A stretch of 64,000 bases of DNA from Tetramitus jugosus (taxonomy: Eukaryota; Heterolobosea; Eutetramitea; Acrasida; Vahlkampfiidae), in assembly GCA_937625935.1 (NCBI GenBank), contig OW569381.1, positions 310,001 through 374,000 on the forward strand, given 5' to 3'. The notes beneath the pieces were generated by a model. That model ran no database searches. It saw only the letters and a list, made by a program, of their open reading frames with translations, and was not told the origin of the DNA. Position numbers and translations under genes: made by a program. Of this stretch, positions 19,158 through 34,100 are shown piece by piece; positions within the stretch are counted from its first letter, which is position 1, and every line of letters starts with the position of its first letter.

Positions 19158-22100
19158 TACTGTTGCGAATAATATTGTTGTTGTCTCCTGGAACATAAAC
19201 AGTATCATTGCATGAAGAGTATTGACATCCAATCCACACTCTATCGACATAGACTAGGAGTTCTTGTTGTTGGCTGGCTGGATTAGAATCTAACAAGCTT
19301 TGACCCAGTAATATTGAGCTACCAAGCATGAGAGAGCTCATGTTAGCTACTGGAATATCTGGAGTAAAGCTGACATGACAAAGGACAGAAGCATGACTCT
19401 TCAATTGAACGTCAATTCTCCAAGGTTGAGTGTATTCAACTATTGATTGAACCGTTGTTGGCTTGACTGCTTCTGATTCGTCATTGTTGTTCAAGCTTTC
19501 CATCTCGGGTCTCACCAATTTCACAATCATGTTGTATGCAAAGCCAGTTTCGAAAGAACAATCAGATTGAACTGACATTTCCTTTTGATTCTCTCCCAAT
19601 TTGTAAACCAAGTTGAGAGATTTTTTACCATCCATACCATTGGTAATAGCACCAAATATATGCGCTTGAGTTTCAAAGTTGGACATCCAAACTTCTAACA
19701 AATTACCAACACCATAACCAACCACAAGCTCTACATTGACTTGTCTATCCTTTCCAGTTAGTACAGCATTGTTGACCATTACTGCACTTCTGGTTAGATC
19801 ATTATTCGGCAAGACGGATGTTAAATTGACCAAAGATCGTCCTGTTCTTTCATCGTACTGAACCCACTCAATGTTTTGTGGAAGTCCAAATGATGATCGA
19901 TTCACTGAAAGGAGATCACTTACAGAATCATCAAAAGTATCATAGAACGTCTGCGATCGGGCATCCACAAAATACAAGAAGGCTTGTTCTTGTTGAGAAG
20001 TGAATTCCTCTCCCTCTACAATAGTGGAAACCAATACAACAGAGTCTTGTTGAATCTTGTCAAACTTGGGCATTGGACAGTCAATGTGATTAGAGCCAAT
20101 GTAGGTCGATGAGATTTGAATTTCTTGTTGTGTTCCGGTCTCATTCAATTGCTTAAATACACAAACAATTGTACTGGTGGGATTATAGTAAGGAGCCATA
20201 ATCTTGACAGTGTCTCCTTGGTAGGCGGTTGTTGGATAGATTCTGCTTATCTCAGTTCTGTAGACGACAATAGAAATTCCAGCAAGCATTCCAAATGCGG
20301 TAGATGTTGGTCCACCAGCCACATTGATCTTTACCTGGAACTCCGCATAACCGATATTGTCGGGAAGTGTGACAAGAGGCACGAAGCATGCGTCGCCAGA
20401 TGTTTCCATTTCGACACAATTGACCAAGTTCTGTTCGACAGTGATATCATACTCTTTGCTGTATAACACAACAGTAGATACTCCATTGAACATCAAATAT
20501 TGTCCCTGGAGTCCGATGGTGGTTTCTTGCTTGTGAATTGACAAATAAGAGGGCGAGACTGTTTGAATAGTTGGCGTCCAAGATCCTAACAGAGTAATAG
20601 ACCTTCCTTTCAGATCTCTTGGATATGGAATGTAGACGGGAGTTAATACTTCAACTGTTCTACTGATAACCATCAAGTGTTGCATGTGAGGATCATCCAG
20701 ATAGATAAACATGTCAGATTCTATCTTTGAGAAGCCAAAGAAGCCTCCAAATATTTCCACGGAGGAAACAAGAGCACCAGAGCTTCTTACTCTATAGATC
20801 ATAGATCGAGAATTGACAAAGAGCCTACCATTAGCGTACATGAGACCTTGCAAGTCGGTAATCAATGGGAACTGATTAAAGGTCGCGAAACTGGAGAAGA
20901 TACCATCTAGATTAATCATCACAATACATGTTTGACCTTCCCCATTCGTTGCGAGCACATAAATGTTGTTGTTCTCATCTCTTGTTACATAGCGAGTGTC
21001 ATTGGCTCCAGGAATAATAGAGAAATCGCCAGTAGAATGCAAGGTTTCATTTCTGTGCAGTAGGTCTAAGATATGAACCTTAATCTGAACCGAGAGAGAA
21101 ACGATTGTGATTTGCGTGGCACTATCTACAAAGACTGTGGTCGAATCAGCCACTTCAATTTCGAATGATTGGATGAATTGAGGAATAATGGATGATCCTG
21201 AATGTTCGATCTTGTAGATACCTCCATTCATAAAGAGCATAAAAACATTGGAGTATTGGTTATACACGACCTTGGAGGCTGTAGGAATAACATATGAAGA
21301 GACAATCTTTCCGCAAGAATTGTCAGCTATGGCAATAATTTGATCACCACCTTCATCAAAGGTCGAAACCATGATGTATGTTTCCGCACAGATATCATCT
21401 TGAGCTTCACAATCAGCACCAGTATATCCAGATTGGCAGACGCAAGTGTCTGGTTGAACACAAGTACCATTTCCAGAGCAAGAAGAACTATTTGATGCAG
21501 GAATTGAATAACAAGTTGGAATCTCACAATTTGATCCAGTCCAACCAGGAGCACAACCAGTACAAGCATTTGGTTCTGAACACTCACCCCGTCCACTACA
21601 CACTGTAGGATCAACTGCACTAATACCATCACAGGTTGGATGTTGACACTTATCGCCCGAGTATCCATTTAGGCAGCTGCATCTGTCAGGACCGATACAG
21701 CTTCCGTGGTCAGAGCATGCTCCACCAGTTTCTTCGATACCGAAGCATACATTCACATCACAATTTCCACCTGTTTTGCCATAGGTACAATTACAAACAT
21801 CTGGGGCTGTACAAGTTCCTTCATTTGAGCAAACTTGTGGATAAATGGCTTCTGTTGAGTAACATATTGGAACAGCACAATCAAATCCAGAGTATCCTTC
21901 AGTACAATTACATCTATTTGGTCCATAGCACGTACCATGACCATTACAGACATCGTTGTCAGTTTGATTGAGGCCGAAACATACATTCTCCTCGCAATTA
22001 ATTCCAGTTCTGCCGACGAAGCAGTCACATGTATCAGGTAAAACACAGAAACCATTTCCAGAACAGACATTTCGTTTGGTTGATCTAACTCCAAAACAAG

Positions 22101-25100
22101 TTGGGATGCTACAGTCCATGCCTTCATACTTGGATGTACAGTTACACTTGTTAGGCTCATAGCAGTCACCATTTCCAGAACAAACTTCTAATTCTGTAGA
22201 ATTGACCTCGAAACAACTAGGATAGAAACATTCTAATCCAGAGTATCCGTACTTACAATCGCAGTCATTTGGTGATAGACAAGTGCCGTGACCTGAACAC
22301 ACATGAGTGGTATCATTTGAGAGTTTTCCGTAGCATATCGACAACTGACATTGAGCGCCAGCGTATCCGTCATCACACGTGCAGGAATTAGGTCCCGAAC
22401 ACATACCATGACCAGAACACACAGTAGGATCATTGTCTAGTTTTCCATAACAATTACTATATTCGCAATCGGTACCATTGTAACCCGGTGAACAGGTACA
22501 TTGATCCGGCAAATCACATCTTCCTCTTCCATGGCATATCTGTGTGGAATTGTACTCGAGAACACCATTACAAATATTTTGTTCGCACTCCAAGCCTCCA
22601 TAGCCCTTTTGACAAGCACATAAATCAACATTTAGACAATTTCCACGTCCCCTATCTGCATTACAAGCTGGAGGATCAGTCGTCGAGTTCTTTCCAAAAC
22701 AAACCAGTGGAACACACTCGCCATTTTCGAAATGTGTCATACAAGTACAATTGTTGTAGTCAATACAAGAACCATTTCTTCCATAGTTACAAACGGCTGG
22801 ATCAATGGCTGTCCTATTGAAACAGATTGGCGTAGAACAATATTGATCAGTGAAACCAGTCTTACATGAACATTTGTTCGGACTTGTACACGAGCCGTGA
22901 CCTGAACAAGCTAATCTAGAATCAACAGTTAAATTATTTGTTGCTTGAGGAAGTTGGAGAATGGATTCAATACCTGTTACTCTATCGACAAACCGAGAGT
23001 AACAGACAGGAGCACTGCAATTTCCTCCTGTGTAACCAGGTTGAGGAGTATTGAAACATAGACAATTATCCGGAGTGAAGCAGAATCCTTTTCCACTGCA
23101 AACCAATGGATCAGAAGTATTACGACCATAGCAAACAGTATGTTCACAGTTTGATCCGACATATCCTGGATCACATGTACAGTTTCCTGGAGCAACACAA
23201 CGACCATGACCTGAACAGACTTTAGAATCCACCGAAGCAACACCAAAACAGGCGTCATATTGACACACATCTCCTAAGTATTGTCCTCCAGTACAAACAC
23301 AAGTATCCAAGTACTTGCATTCACCGTGACCACTGCAAACAGTTGGATCAGTAGCATTGACTCCATTACAGGATGTAAACTCACAATTCAAACCAGAGAA
23401 GCCATTCTTACAAACACAAGTATCCCAACCCACACATGTTCCATTTCCTGAGCACACGTCTGAGTCGTCTTGAAGTACGTTGAAACAAGTTGTTCCATTG
23501 AACAATGTCAAAGAATGGAAGCGACCCGCCGCCACAAATTGACTGGATCTACGAGTATAGTTTCCGACTTGAACAGGCACTGAATGAGAATAAGTATTAT
23601 TGACTCCTAACTGTCCATTGATGTTATAGCCCCAACCAAATAGTAATCCATCATCGGATAGAGCTAGCATGAATCCGGAACTTCCACCAGTTAACTTCAC
23701 AATAGTGTGGTTCACGACCGCTCCAACCACCTGCTTTGGTGTTGGACTATCAATGTATGTTCCGGAACCCAATTGACCCACGTCATTGGCACCCCAACAA
23801 AACACTTTACCATACTTTGTGAGAGCACAAGAGAAGAATTCTCCTCCGGAAACTTCGACAATAAGTTGATCTTCGAGACCTAGCACCTTCTGGGGAATTA
23901 AACTGAAGGTTGAGGAGGTTGTTCCATCACCCAGCTGTCCTCTTGAATTATCTCCCCATCCATAAACTATTCCATCAATCGAAAGGGCAAGAGAGTGGTA
24001 TGCTCCGGCAAAAGAAGTTGCCGCCTTCTTTATCGAGAAGATGCTCATGACTCGAATTGGTCGATACTTGGACTTTGAGGTACTAGTTGTTCCATCTCCC
24101 AATTGCGCATGCTCGTTTCCTCCCCAAGCATAGATTTCTCCAATTGAAGTGACAGCGAGGCAGTGACCAAGACCACAGGAAACTTGGATAACTTGAAGAT
24201 TCGCTAATCCTGTAATGACAGTAGGGGTGGTTCTTTGTCCTCCCGAATTGCCTAATCCCAACTGACCATAAACGTTACTGCCCCACGAGTAAGTAGAGTA
24301 GTTGCTGTCGATAGCCACAGCAAATGAATAACCCGCAGTGATGGTAGAGATATTTCCAGACACTTTGTTCAGGACAGGAATACGAGCATTGTTGGTCGTT
24401 CCATCTCCCAGTTGCCCTTGATCATTGATACCAAAGGCATACACATCGTTAGTAGTAGAAATAGCGAATGAGAAGGATAGACCAGATGCTAGATATCTCA
24501 TTGGCTTGCGATCAATTGTAGAAGCTCGTCCCTTAATCAGTACACGACTATCCACAATACCACCATCACCTAACTGAGACACTTGATCCTGACCTGTACC
24601 GTACATGTAACCAAATGATTGATCCTCGCAATCAACTCCTCTCCATTGAGGATAACACACACATGTATTGTTTGGCAAGCACTGTCCGTGACCACTACAG
24701 ATCATCGGATCTGTGCTATTTCTTCCATTACAGGCAACAACACTGCAATCACGGTATTGGAAGCTAGGAGCACATTGGCATACGTCATTGGCGATACAAA
24801 CACCTCTTGAAGAGCAAACATTCTCATCATCGGAAAGGAATCCAAAGCAAGCTGTTGCATTGTACAAAAAGGCTGTATGGGTTCTTCCAGGAGCAATCGA
24901 TATAATATATCTGTCACGATAAGTATTCAGTACTTTGACTGCAGAGTTTCTTTGACTGAACGAGTTATCTCCCAATTGACCATAAGTATTACTACCCCAT
25001 GAATGGGCTGCTCCCTCTCTGCTCAATACAAATGCACTATCACGTCCTCCATAAACAGTTCTCGGATTGGTAATGTTTGTGACAACTCTTTGGGGAGTTG

Positions 25101-28100
25101 GTTTGTACTGAACAAGAGTTGAATTGTCACCTAGTTGTCCAAAGAACGCCCCTCCCCACGCATAGACTCCATTGTCTAGCGACACCATGTAGGTATTGTC
25201 CGATGAGCCGACAGCAGAGATGGCAATCTTGCCTCTAATGGCAGGAGGTGAGACCTCTGTTGGAGAATACTTGTTAAATGTTGAGCCATCTCCCAATTGA
25301 CCATAAGAATTACTACCCCATGCATACAATACTCCAAAAGGACCAATAGCAAGAGAATGCCTGTATCCGGCAGAAATAAAAGCGATAGGAATGTTGTCAA
25401 TGAGTCCATCTCCTACACGCACAGGCAAGACTTGAATTCTATTGGAGCCATCTCCCAACTGACCATCTACATTGTTACCCCAGCCATAGATTGTACCAGT
25501 TTCACTCAGAGCGAGCGTGTGGAATGCACCACATGCAACATTGATGATGGTTTCGTTGGCAATGACGCCTAGAACTCGGGTTGGCAGAGGAACATTTTGG
25601 AACGAATAATCTCCATTGCCTACTTGGCCATAATAGTTACTGCCCCAAGCGTAAACCTGTCCATGTTCGTCAACTGCCGCTCCGTGACTATTACCGGCAC
25701 AAACAGCGACAATCTTGGTCTGTATTCCGACTACAGCAACAGGAGTCGATCGATCAATCGTAGAATTATCACCCAATTGAGATGCATCATTCACTCCCCA
25801 ACCGTACATTTGACCTGTGGTCGATACAGCAATAGAAAAGTCTATTCCTGATGCAATACCAGACATTGCCTTACCAGTTATCAAACCTCCGACAGATGTT
25901 GGAAGAGTCTGAGTGAAGGTATAGCCATCTCCAAGCTGAGATTTACTGTCATCACCGAGAGAATACACGTATCCGGACACGACAGTTTCACATTGATCAC
26001 CACGATATCCAGGCTTACAGATACATGCGTCAGCGGCGATGCAAAATCCTCTACCTGAGCACACTAGTGGATCTGTTCCATTGCGACCAAAACAATTGTA
26101 GCTGCTGCAATCATCTGCATTATAGAATGGGAAACATTGACAAGTGTCTTGTGCAATACATTGTCCTTTGGAGGAACACACTGAGGGATCTTCGACAAAC
26201 TTTCCGAAACAGGTTGTTCCATTAAGGAGGAACAAAGAGAAAGTATTACCAGCAGCTACATCAACTGCATAGGTCAGAGTATAAGGATTGACAACAGTCA
26301 CAGGCTTTGATACCGAGGTGATATTGTAACTGCCATTACCGAGCTCGCCGTAATAGTTGTCTCCCCAAGAGTATGTAGTAGTGTTTTCGCTCAATGCCAA
26401 AACAAAGTTTCCTCCGGCACTTAATGTACTGATTCTATTGTTGGCAGGAAGTCCAAGCACTGCTACAGGATTCAGTTTGTCTACTAAAGTTCCGTCTCCC
26501 AATTGACCATTGCTATTTGCTCCCCAGGAGAAAACAGCACCATCAGCAGTCAAACAGGTCGAAAAGTACATTCCTGCTGCCACAGATTTGACAGTTCTTC
26601 CAAACAACAGTCCGGCAACTTGAACAGGCAAAATTTTCATTGTTGTGGTTGTATCTCCCAATTGGCCTCGGTTGTTCATACCCCAATTGTACACTGTTCC
26701 GTCACTTCCGAGAGCAATGGAATGATAGGCACCCGAAGAAATTGACACAATTTTCTTGTCAGAAAGAAGACCTCCGACTGTTACCGGCAGGAGTCTATTC
26801 GTTTGGCTATTGTCTCCTAGTTCTCCATCTAAATTGTATCCCCAGGTGTATATTACTCCTGTATCAGCGAGAGCGAGCGAGTGATAGTATCCGCAAGAAA
26901 TTGCCACAATGGTGTGTCCTGAAAGTGCAGAAACTTGAACTGGAGTCCAAGAAGAGGATGTACTATTGATTCCCAATTGACCATATCGATTGTCTCCCCA
27001 ACTGTACACATTACCCGAAATGTCGAGTGCCATAGCATGAGAGAAACCGCCACACAAGCCTACTATGTTTTTAGCTTTTAGAGATGGAATCTGAACAGGT
27101 AAACTGCGGTTTTGATTCGTTCCATCACCCAACTGTCCATATTGGTTGTTACCAACTCCGTAAACAGTTCCATCAACCGATCGAAGCAGAGTGTACTTGT
27201 AAGCTCCCACAACCAAGTGCATTGGGATTCCCATAAAGAGACGAGCTTGAACTACAGTTGGCTGAATACCAATATTTCTACTACCCAATTGAGAGTCGGA
27301 ATCATCACCAGATGTGAAGACAAAGCCATAGTTGGATACTTGACAGTTGTTCCCACTGTATCCTTGTCTGCAAACGCAGGTATCCAAGGAAATGCAACGA
27401 CCATGACCTGAACATACATTTGGATCTGTGCCATTCTTTCCATAGCAAATGGAAACACTGCAGTCAGGTCCAGTATAGTTGGGTTGGCACGAACAGGTGT
27501 CAGTTGCAGTACAGTTGCCATGCCACGAGCAAACTGTAGGATCATCATATAGAATTCCAAAACAGGCCGTACCGGCATACAAATAAAGAGAATGAGTTTT
27601 TCCGGCAGATACAGACGTAATGTATCTCTGCGGTTTGGTGTTCGTGACGGCGACTGGAGTCTTTCGGGGATCAATAAATGTTCCATCTCCCAATTGACCT
27701 TTTACGTTCTCTCCCCAAGCAAACGCCGTTCCGTTCGTATTGAAGGCTACGGCAAAGTTACCTGCGGTACCAGCTACGAGGTTTGTCATGTTCACGATAG
27801 GATTCAAAGTTGGAAGTGGCTTGTTCACAATAGTGTTGTCACCAATATTACCCTTGCTGTTTAATCCCCACGAGTAAATGCTACCATCATTTGCCATTGC
27901 ATAGGTAGTGGAAGCTCCAGAGGAAATTGAGCGAATGCTCTTTCCAGCAACGATACCCAATACTGGGTAAGGCCTCACTCTACCGAGTATTTTGCCATCA
28001 CCTAATTGTCCTACTGAATTGTCACCCCAACTGAACATTGAGCCATCCTCGGCAAGAGCAACAGAATGAATACTACCTGCAGCAATATCAATGATTCTTT

Positions 28101-31100
28101 TGATGTTCAGTAATTGTTGGACTCTGTAAGCAGTGTTCCTTGATCCGGTTTTGGTTCCATCTCCCAGCTGTCCATTTGTGTTCAATCCCCACGTGTACAC
28201 ACGTCCGTCATCGGTAAGGGCCATCGAGTGAGATGAGCCACAGGCAATAGAGACGACAGTTTGGTTTACCAGACCCTTAACAGCAGTTGGTAAATAGTAG
28301 GAAACGAGATCTCCTGTACCTAGTTGTCCATAGGTATTCATACCCCAGGAGAACACTGCGCCTGAAGTATCGAGAGCCAGAGCATGAGTACTACAAGCTA
28401 CAATACGAGAAATGAACTTATCAGCAAGAATTTTTGCAGGGTAGTATCTGTTGACAGTTGTTCCATCTCCAAGTTGACCCTGACCGTTATAACCAAGGGC
28501 GAATACACCATCATTGAAGTTGACAGCAAAAGAGAAGCCATCTCCTGCGGCTGCAAAGTGGAACAATTGTCTGGAGAAGATACTCGATTGGCGAGGATAA
28601 TTCTGAGTCGAGAAAAAGCCATCACCCAGCTGCGAATACGTATCATCACCCGAGGCAAACAAGAACCTCTGATCGGCTGATTCACATTCAAGTCCAGAGT
28701 AGCCTGGTGAGCAAACACAGTTGTCCTTGTAGACACATCTTCCGTTACCGGAGCAAACTGATGGATCATCACCAGTAACATTAAAGCAGATTGCGATAGA
28801 ACAGTTTTGACCAGTGTAACCAGAGTCACAAATACATATATCGGGGCCCACACAGTCTCCTCTGAATGAACAAACACTTGGGTCATCGTCTGGAATGAAT
28901 GAACAGTATGTTGTGTTGTAAAGGAACACAGAGTGGGTGGATGCACCCGATACCGCGACAGCTACTCTGTTTGAAAACTTTCTAATGACTGGAGTTGGGC
29001 TATTCTTGAGAACGACAGTGTTATCTCCAATTTGCCCGTTTGTATTCTCTCCCCATCCAAAGGTAGTACCATTGGAAGAAGTTGCAAGGACATAATCGGA
29101 CCATGTTCCAGCAGAGAGAGATGTAATGTTATTCAATGTTGAGATTAGGACTGGAAAACGTTGCTGAGCAGTAGATCCAATACCAAGTTGACCTGTTATT
29201 TAATGTCAATAGATTGTTAGTTTAGAAATGAAAAATCACTCGGAGAAACGCTCCTTACAAAAAAAGTTAGACAAATTGTCCTTACCCTTGGTATTGTCAC
29301 CCCATACGTAAACTCTTCCGTCAGTCGTCACTGCATATGACGAGACGCGTCCCGCAGCGATTTTCGCTACCGATTGTCCAAAGAGAGCACCATTCACTCT
29401 TCGAGGATTTCTTTTGTTTACCAGTGTGGCGTCACCGAGTTGGCCAACGTTGTTATATCCCCATGAGTATACTTCTCCGTTTTCTCCAAGAGCCAACGAG
29501 TGGGAATCTCCAGCTGCAATAGAAACAATGTTCACATTTCCGAGCATTCCTCCAATGGAAGAATCGGAACCTACAGAAACTGCAGTGTACTGATACGATG
29601 TGGCTGTACCGTCTCCCAGCTGGCTTTGTGCATTATACCCCCACGAGAAGACAGTTCCGTTGGCAGTCAGAGCCAGGGAATGATATGAACCACAGGCAAC
29701 TTGGATAACTGGTTGATTGGCAGGAATGCCAACCACAAGTCGAGGAGTGTATGAGAAGTAGTAACTGGAACCTAAACCAAGTTGACCTGTTATTGTAGGA
29801 TAGTAACCAGAGGGACAACTGCAGGACGTTTCCGAACAAGCATATCCATAGTAGGAACATACTGTTGTAAATGAGAGAGTATTTACTCCCCAAGCCCAAA
29901 CTCTTCCATTCGAGTCAGCAGCTAGAGTATGTCCTGTACTGGAGCAAACACTGACAATCTTAGTTCCTGGAAGAATTCTAATTGGGCGATTTTGATTTGA
30001 TGTTGTTCCATCACCCAAAATGCCATAAATATTTTTTCCCCATGAATACAACTCATTGTCAGTTGTAATTGCGAACGATGCATCAACACCAGAGCTAATT
30101 AGTTTGGTATATTTCATGTATGTCAATGGATAGGCAGTCTGGACTGGGAGCCTTTGTGCATCATAGTAATCATCGCCCAATTGACCATACGAATTATCAC
30201 CGAGAGTAAAGGTTAAACCAAAGATTGGTTGCTCACAATTTGGACCAGTGTATTCACTGCTGCAAGAGCAAGAATCTACAGCAACACATGTTCCATGAGA
30301 GGAACAAACTTCAGAATCTGTTGAATTGAATCCAAAGCAACTATTGATGCTACAATCATCTCCATAGTAGCCAGGTTGACAATCACATGTATCTGTGTCT
30401 GTACAAACACCATGCCATGAACAAACATTAGGATCATCAGATAGAATTCCATAGCAAAAAGTGCCATTATACAGGAACATGGAATGAGTTGATCCTCCAG
30501 AAGCAGCAATAATCCTGCGAGAAGGATAAGTATTGACGACTGGCACAGGAGATGTTCTCTGGGTGGTAGTACCATCTCCCAGCTGACCATAAGAATTTAC
30601 TCCCCATCCATAGGCTGTTCCATTTGCACTGACAGCTAACGTGAAGGCACTCTCCTTACTCGTGGTGACGGATATGATTTGAACACCAACCAAACCCTTG
30701 ACCAAAGTTGGAACAATTCTTTGTGTAGTTGTACCATCTCCCAGCTGACCATTGGAATTCAGACCCCAGGAGTAAACAAGCCCATCACTTGTGACAGCAA
30801 AAGAACTCGTTACTCCAGCTGCAATATCTACCACAACTTTTCCAGCAAGAGCTCCTAATACCAGCATTGGAGTTCGTTTATCTGTCGTAGTGCTGTCACC
30901 TAGTTGACCATTGCCGTTAATTCCCCAGGCATACACTTCTCCATTAATTCCAAGAGCCAATGTATGATAGTTTCCTGACGAAATCTTGATAATGTTGACA
31001 CCGTTAATGATACCCAAAACTTGAGTAGGATTATAAATGTAAGAGTAGGTGCCATAGGAACCGATACCCACCTCTCCATCACGATTAAAACCAAAGGACC

Positions 31101-34100
31101 AAACTGTACCATTTGCTGTCATAACTGTTGTATGACCACGACCACAAGCAACATTGATAGGAAGCTGTGAGGCGGCGATACCAGACACAGCGACGGGAAC
31201 AGCGGAATATCGAGAGGAGGAACCACCGAGAGGTCCAAGATTTCCGTAATTACATCCACCGACAGGACAACCTGAAGACATATCTCCAAAGAAGGAACTA
31301 CCCCATCCTAGAATCACTCCTCGGTCACTGACTGCAAAGGAATGGAAACTTCCAGCACAGATATCTACAATGTTGTTTGTAGGAGGACGGAGTGAACTAA
31401 CAAGATATGGCTTTTGACGATCTGTTGTAGTGCCATCTCCAATAGTGGTTGCATAATTTCGTCCGTTGGTCATAACTGAACCATCAGTTGTTAGAACAAC
31501 TGAAAAATCACCTCCAGCCTGAACGTTTGAGACGAATCTTCGAGTCAATTGACCAGTCATCAACACAGGAGAGACAGTGTTGACCATATCATCATCTGCT
31601 AATTGGAAAACATTATTTTGACCAAGAGCATATGCCAAGCCGAACATTTCTAGTTCACAACTGGCTCCTGTGAAACCTTTTCTACATATGCAAGTATCCA
31701 AGGCGACACAACTTCCTCGAGATGAACAGACAGACTCAGATGTTGATGAGATATTGAAGCAGGTGAATGTGCTGCAATCTGGTCCAAAATATCCATCTTG
31801 GCAACTACAAGTGTCCATCAAGGTGCAGTTTCCATGATAGGAACATACACTAGGGTCGTCAGATGGGATTCCAAAGCAAGAATCTGTAATGTTGTAAAGA
31901 ATGAGAGAGTGTCCGTAACCTGTGGAAACAGCTACGGCTCTTCTGTTGGGATAATAAAGACTGTAGCTCTTTGGACTATTGGTTTGAGTGATAGTACCAT
32001 CTCCCAATTGCCCAAGACTGTTACTACCAAACACAAACGTGGTTGCATTAGCAGTTAAAACCATTACGTGAGTAGTCACATAAGAAGGATGGATCACGGC
32101 TCCGCTAACTCTTACAACTTGCTCATTGGCCAACAATCCTACCACTTTGGTAGGAGCAGATCTCTGAGTAACACTACCATCTCCCAGCTGCCCATATCCG
32201 TTATACCCCCATGAGTAAAGAACTCCGTCAGAAGTGACCGCGTAGGAGGATGCTTGACCTGCTGAAAGTGTGACTACCTTTTTTCCTGATAGCAAACCAG
32301 TAACTTGATAGGGTAGAAGCGAATTGGTGGCTGTTCCATCACCTATCTGATTGTATCCGTTATATCCAAATGAGTACACTGTTCCATCTGCAACTAAGGC
32401 CAATGTGTGATGTCCTCCAAGAGATATAACTGAAATTCGTTTTTTGTAAAGAACACCCGCTATGTACACCTGAGTAGGTGTCAGCTTGTTTGTGGTAGTA
32501 CTGTCTCCCAATTGCCCGTATGCGTTATAACCCCAGGTAAACATGGTACCATTGGCAATCAACGCAGCAGAGTGGTAATTACCACAACTGACTGCTACGA
32601 CTGTTTGATTGGCCAATAGACCTTGAACCATGAGAGGGACAGCTGAAAAGGAAGGACTTCCTGAGCCTTGACCCAATTGACCATAGGAGTTGTCTCCAAA
32701 GGCATACACTGTTCCATTTTTGTCCAAAGCAAGAGAGTGCAAATATCCAGCACATGAACCAACAATGTTGTTTGAAGGTAAAACTGGATAAGGTACTGAT
32801 CTTGCATTCCTGGTTCCATCACCCAAATTACCTTGGCTGTTAAAACCAAAAGAATACAATGTACCATTGGGAAGATTCACCAGAGAGAAGGATACTCCAG
32901 CAGCGATACGAGCGATAGGGACTCCTCTGAAAGCTGTGGCAAGGATCGGAACATATTGCGCCAGGGAAGTTCCTGTATTTAGGTCTCCCAATTGCCCATA
33001 GGTGTCATCACCGCTCGCATGTAAATATCCAACTATTGAATTTTGACACTGATCTCCATTGTATCCATCATAACAGATACAAGTTTCATTAGTCATACAC
33101 TGACCGTTACCTGAGCAAACTGTTGGATTTGAAGCATTCAATCCATAGCAAATGGGAATACTGCAATCAAATTCGGAGAATCCAGGATTACAAACGCAAG
33201 TGTCGGTGGCGACACAAGCTCCGTGAGCGGAACATACGTTGGCATCTTCTGCAAAAACAGAGTAACATGTTGTACCATTCACCATGAATAGAGCATGAGA
33301 CTCACCTGCAGATATAGTAGTAAATGTACTAGATGGGAATGGAGTACTTGTCTTGACAAGAGCTGCATTCGTCGTGACTGTAGTGCCAGCACCAAACATG
33401 CCATAAGTATTTTCTCCCAGAGCATAAACGGAAGAAGTATTAGTGATCATATAGACAGAGCTGGATGTGCAACCAGCATAGATCGTTGAGACAAACTTGA
33501 CTGCTGCAGGATAGATAACTTGAACAGGAGTACTCTTCATAACTACTGTACCATCTCCCAGCTGTCCATTAGAGTTCGATCCCCACGAGAAGAGAAGTCC
33601 GTCAATCGTAAGGGCATAAGAAGCCAAATTGTTTGCCGCAATAGAGACTGCGTACTTTCCTGTAAGCAATCCTTCAACCAGCATAGGAGCGGTGACCAAA
33701 TGTACACCGCTGTTACCATCTCCCAGCTGTCCAATGGTCGACGAACCCCATGCATAGACCGTTCCATCATTTGCAAGAGCCACAGTATGTAACTGTCCGC
33801 AAGCGAGAGAAACAATTGTGGTGTACATGATACTTAGAGTGACTCGTCTTGGAGTTTCTCTATTGATAGTGGTACTATCACCAATCTGACCACCTTGATT
33901 AGATCCCCAGGCATAGACTGCACCAGTGGAAGTCAATGCCATGGAGTGAACTTTTCCACAGTAGACTCCAACAGCGTTCGTTGGAATGGTACCAGCGGCA
34001 ACTGCTTTGGGGAGATAGGAACTTGTTTTGTCACCAACACCATAACCTAGCCAACCCCAATCGAGAGTTCCTTGAGTATTGGTTCCCCAAGTGTATACCG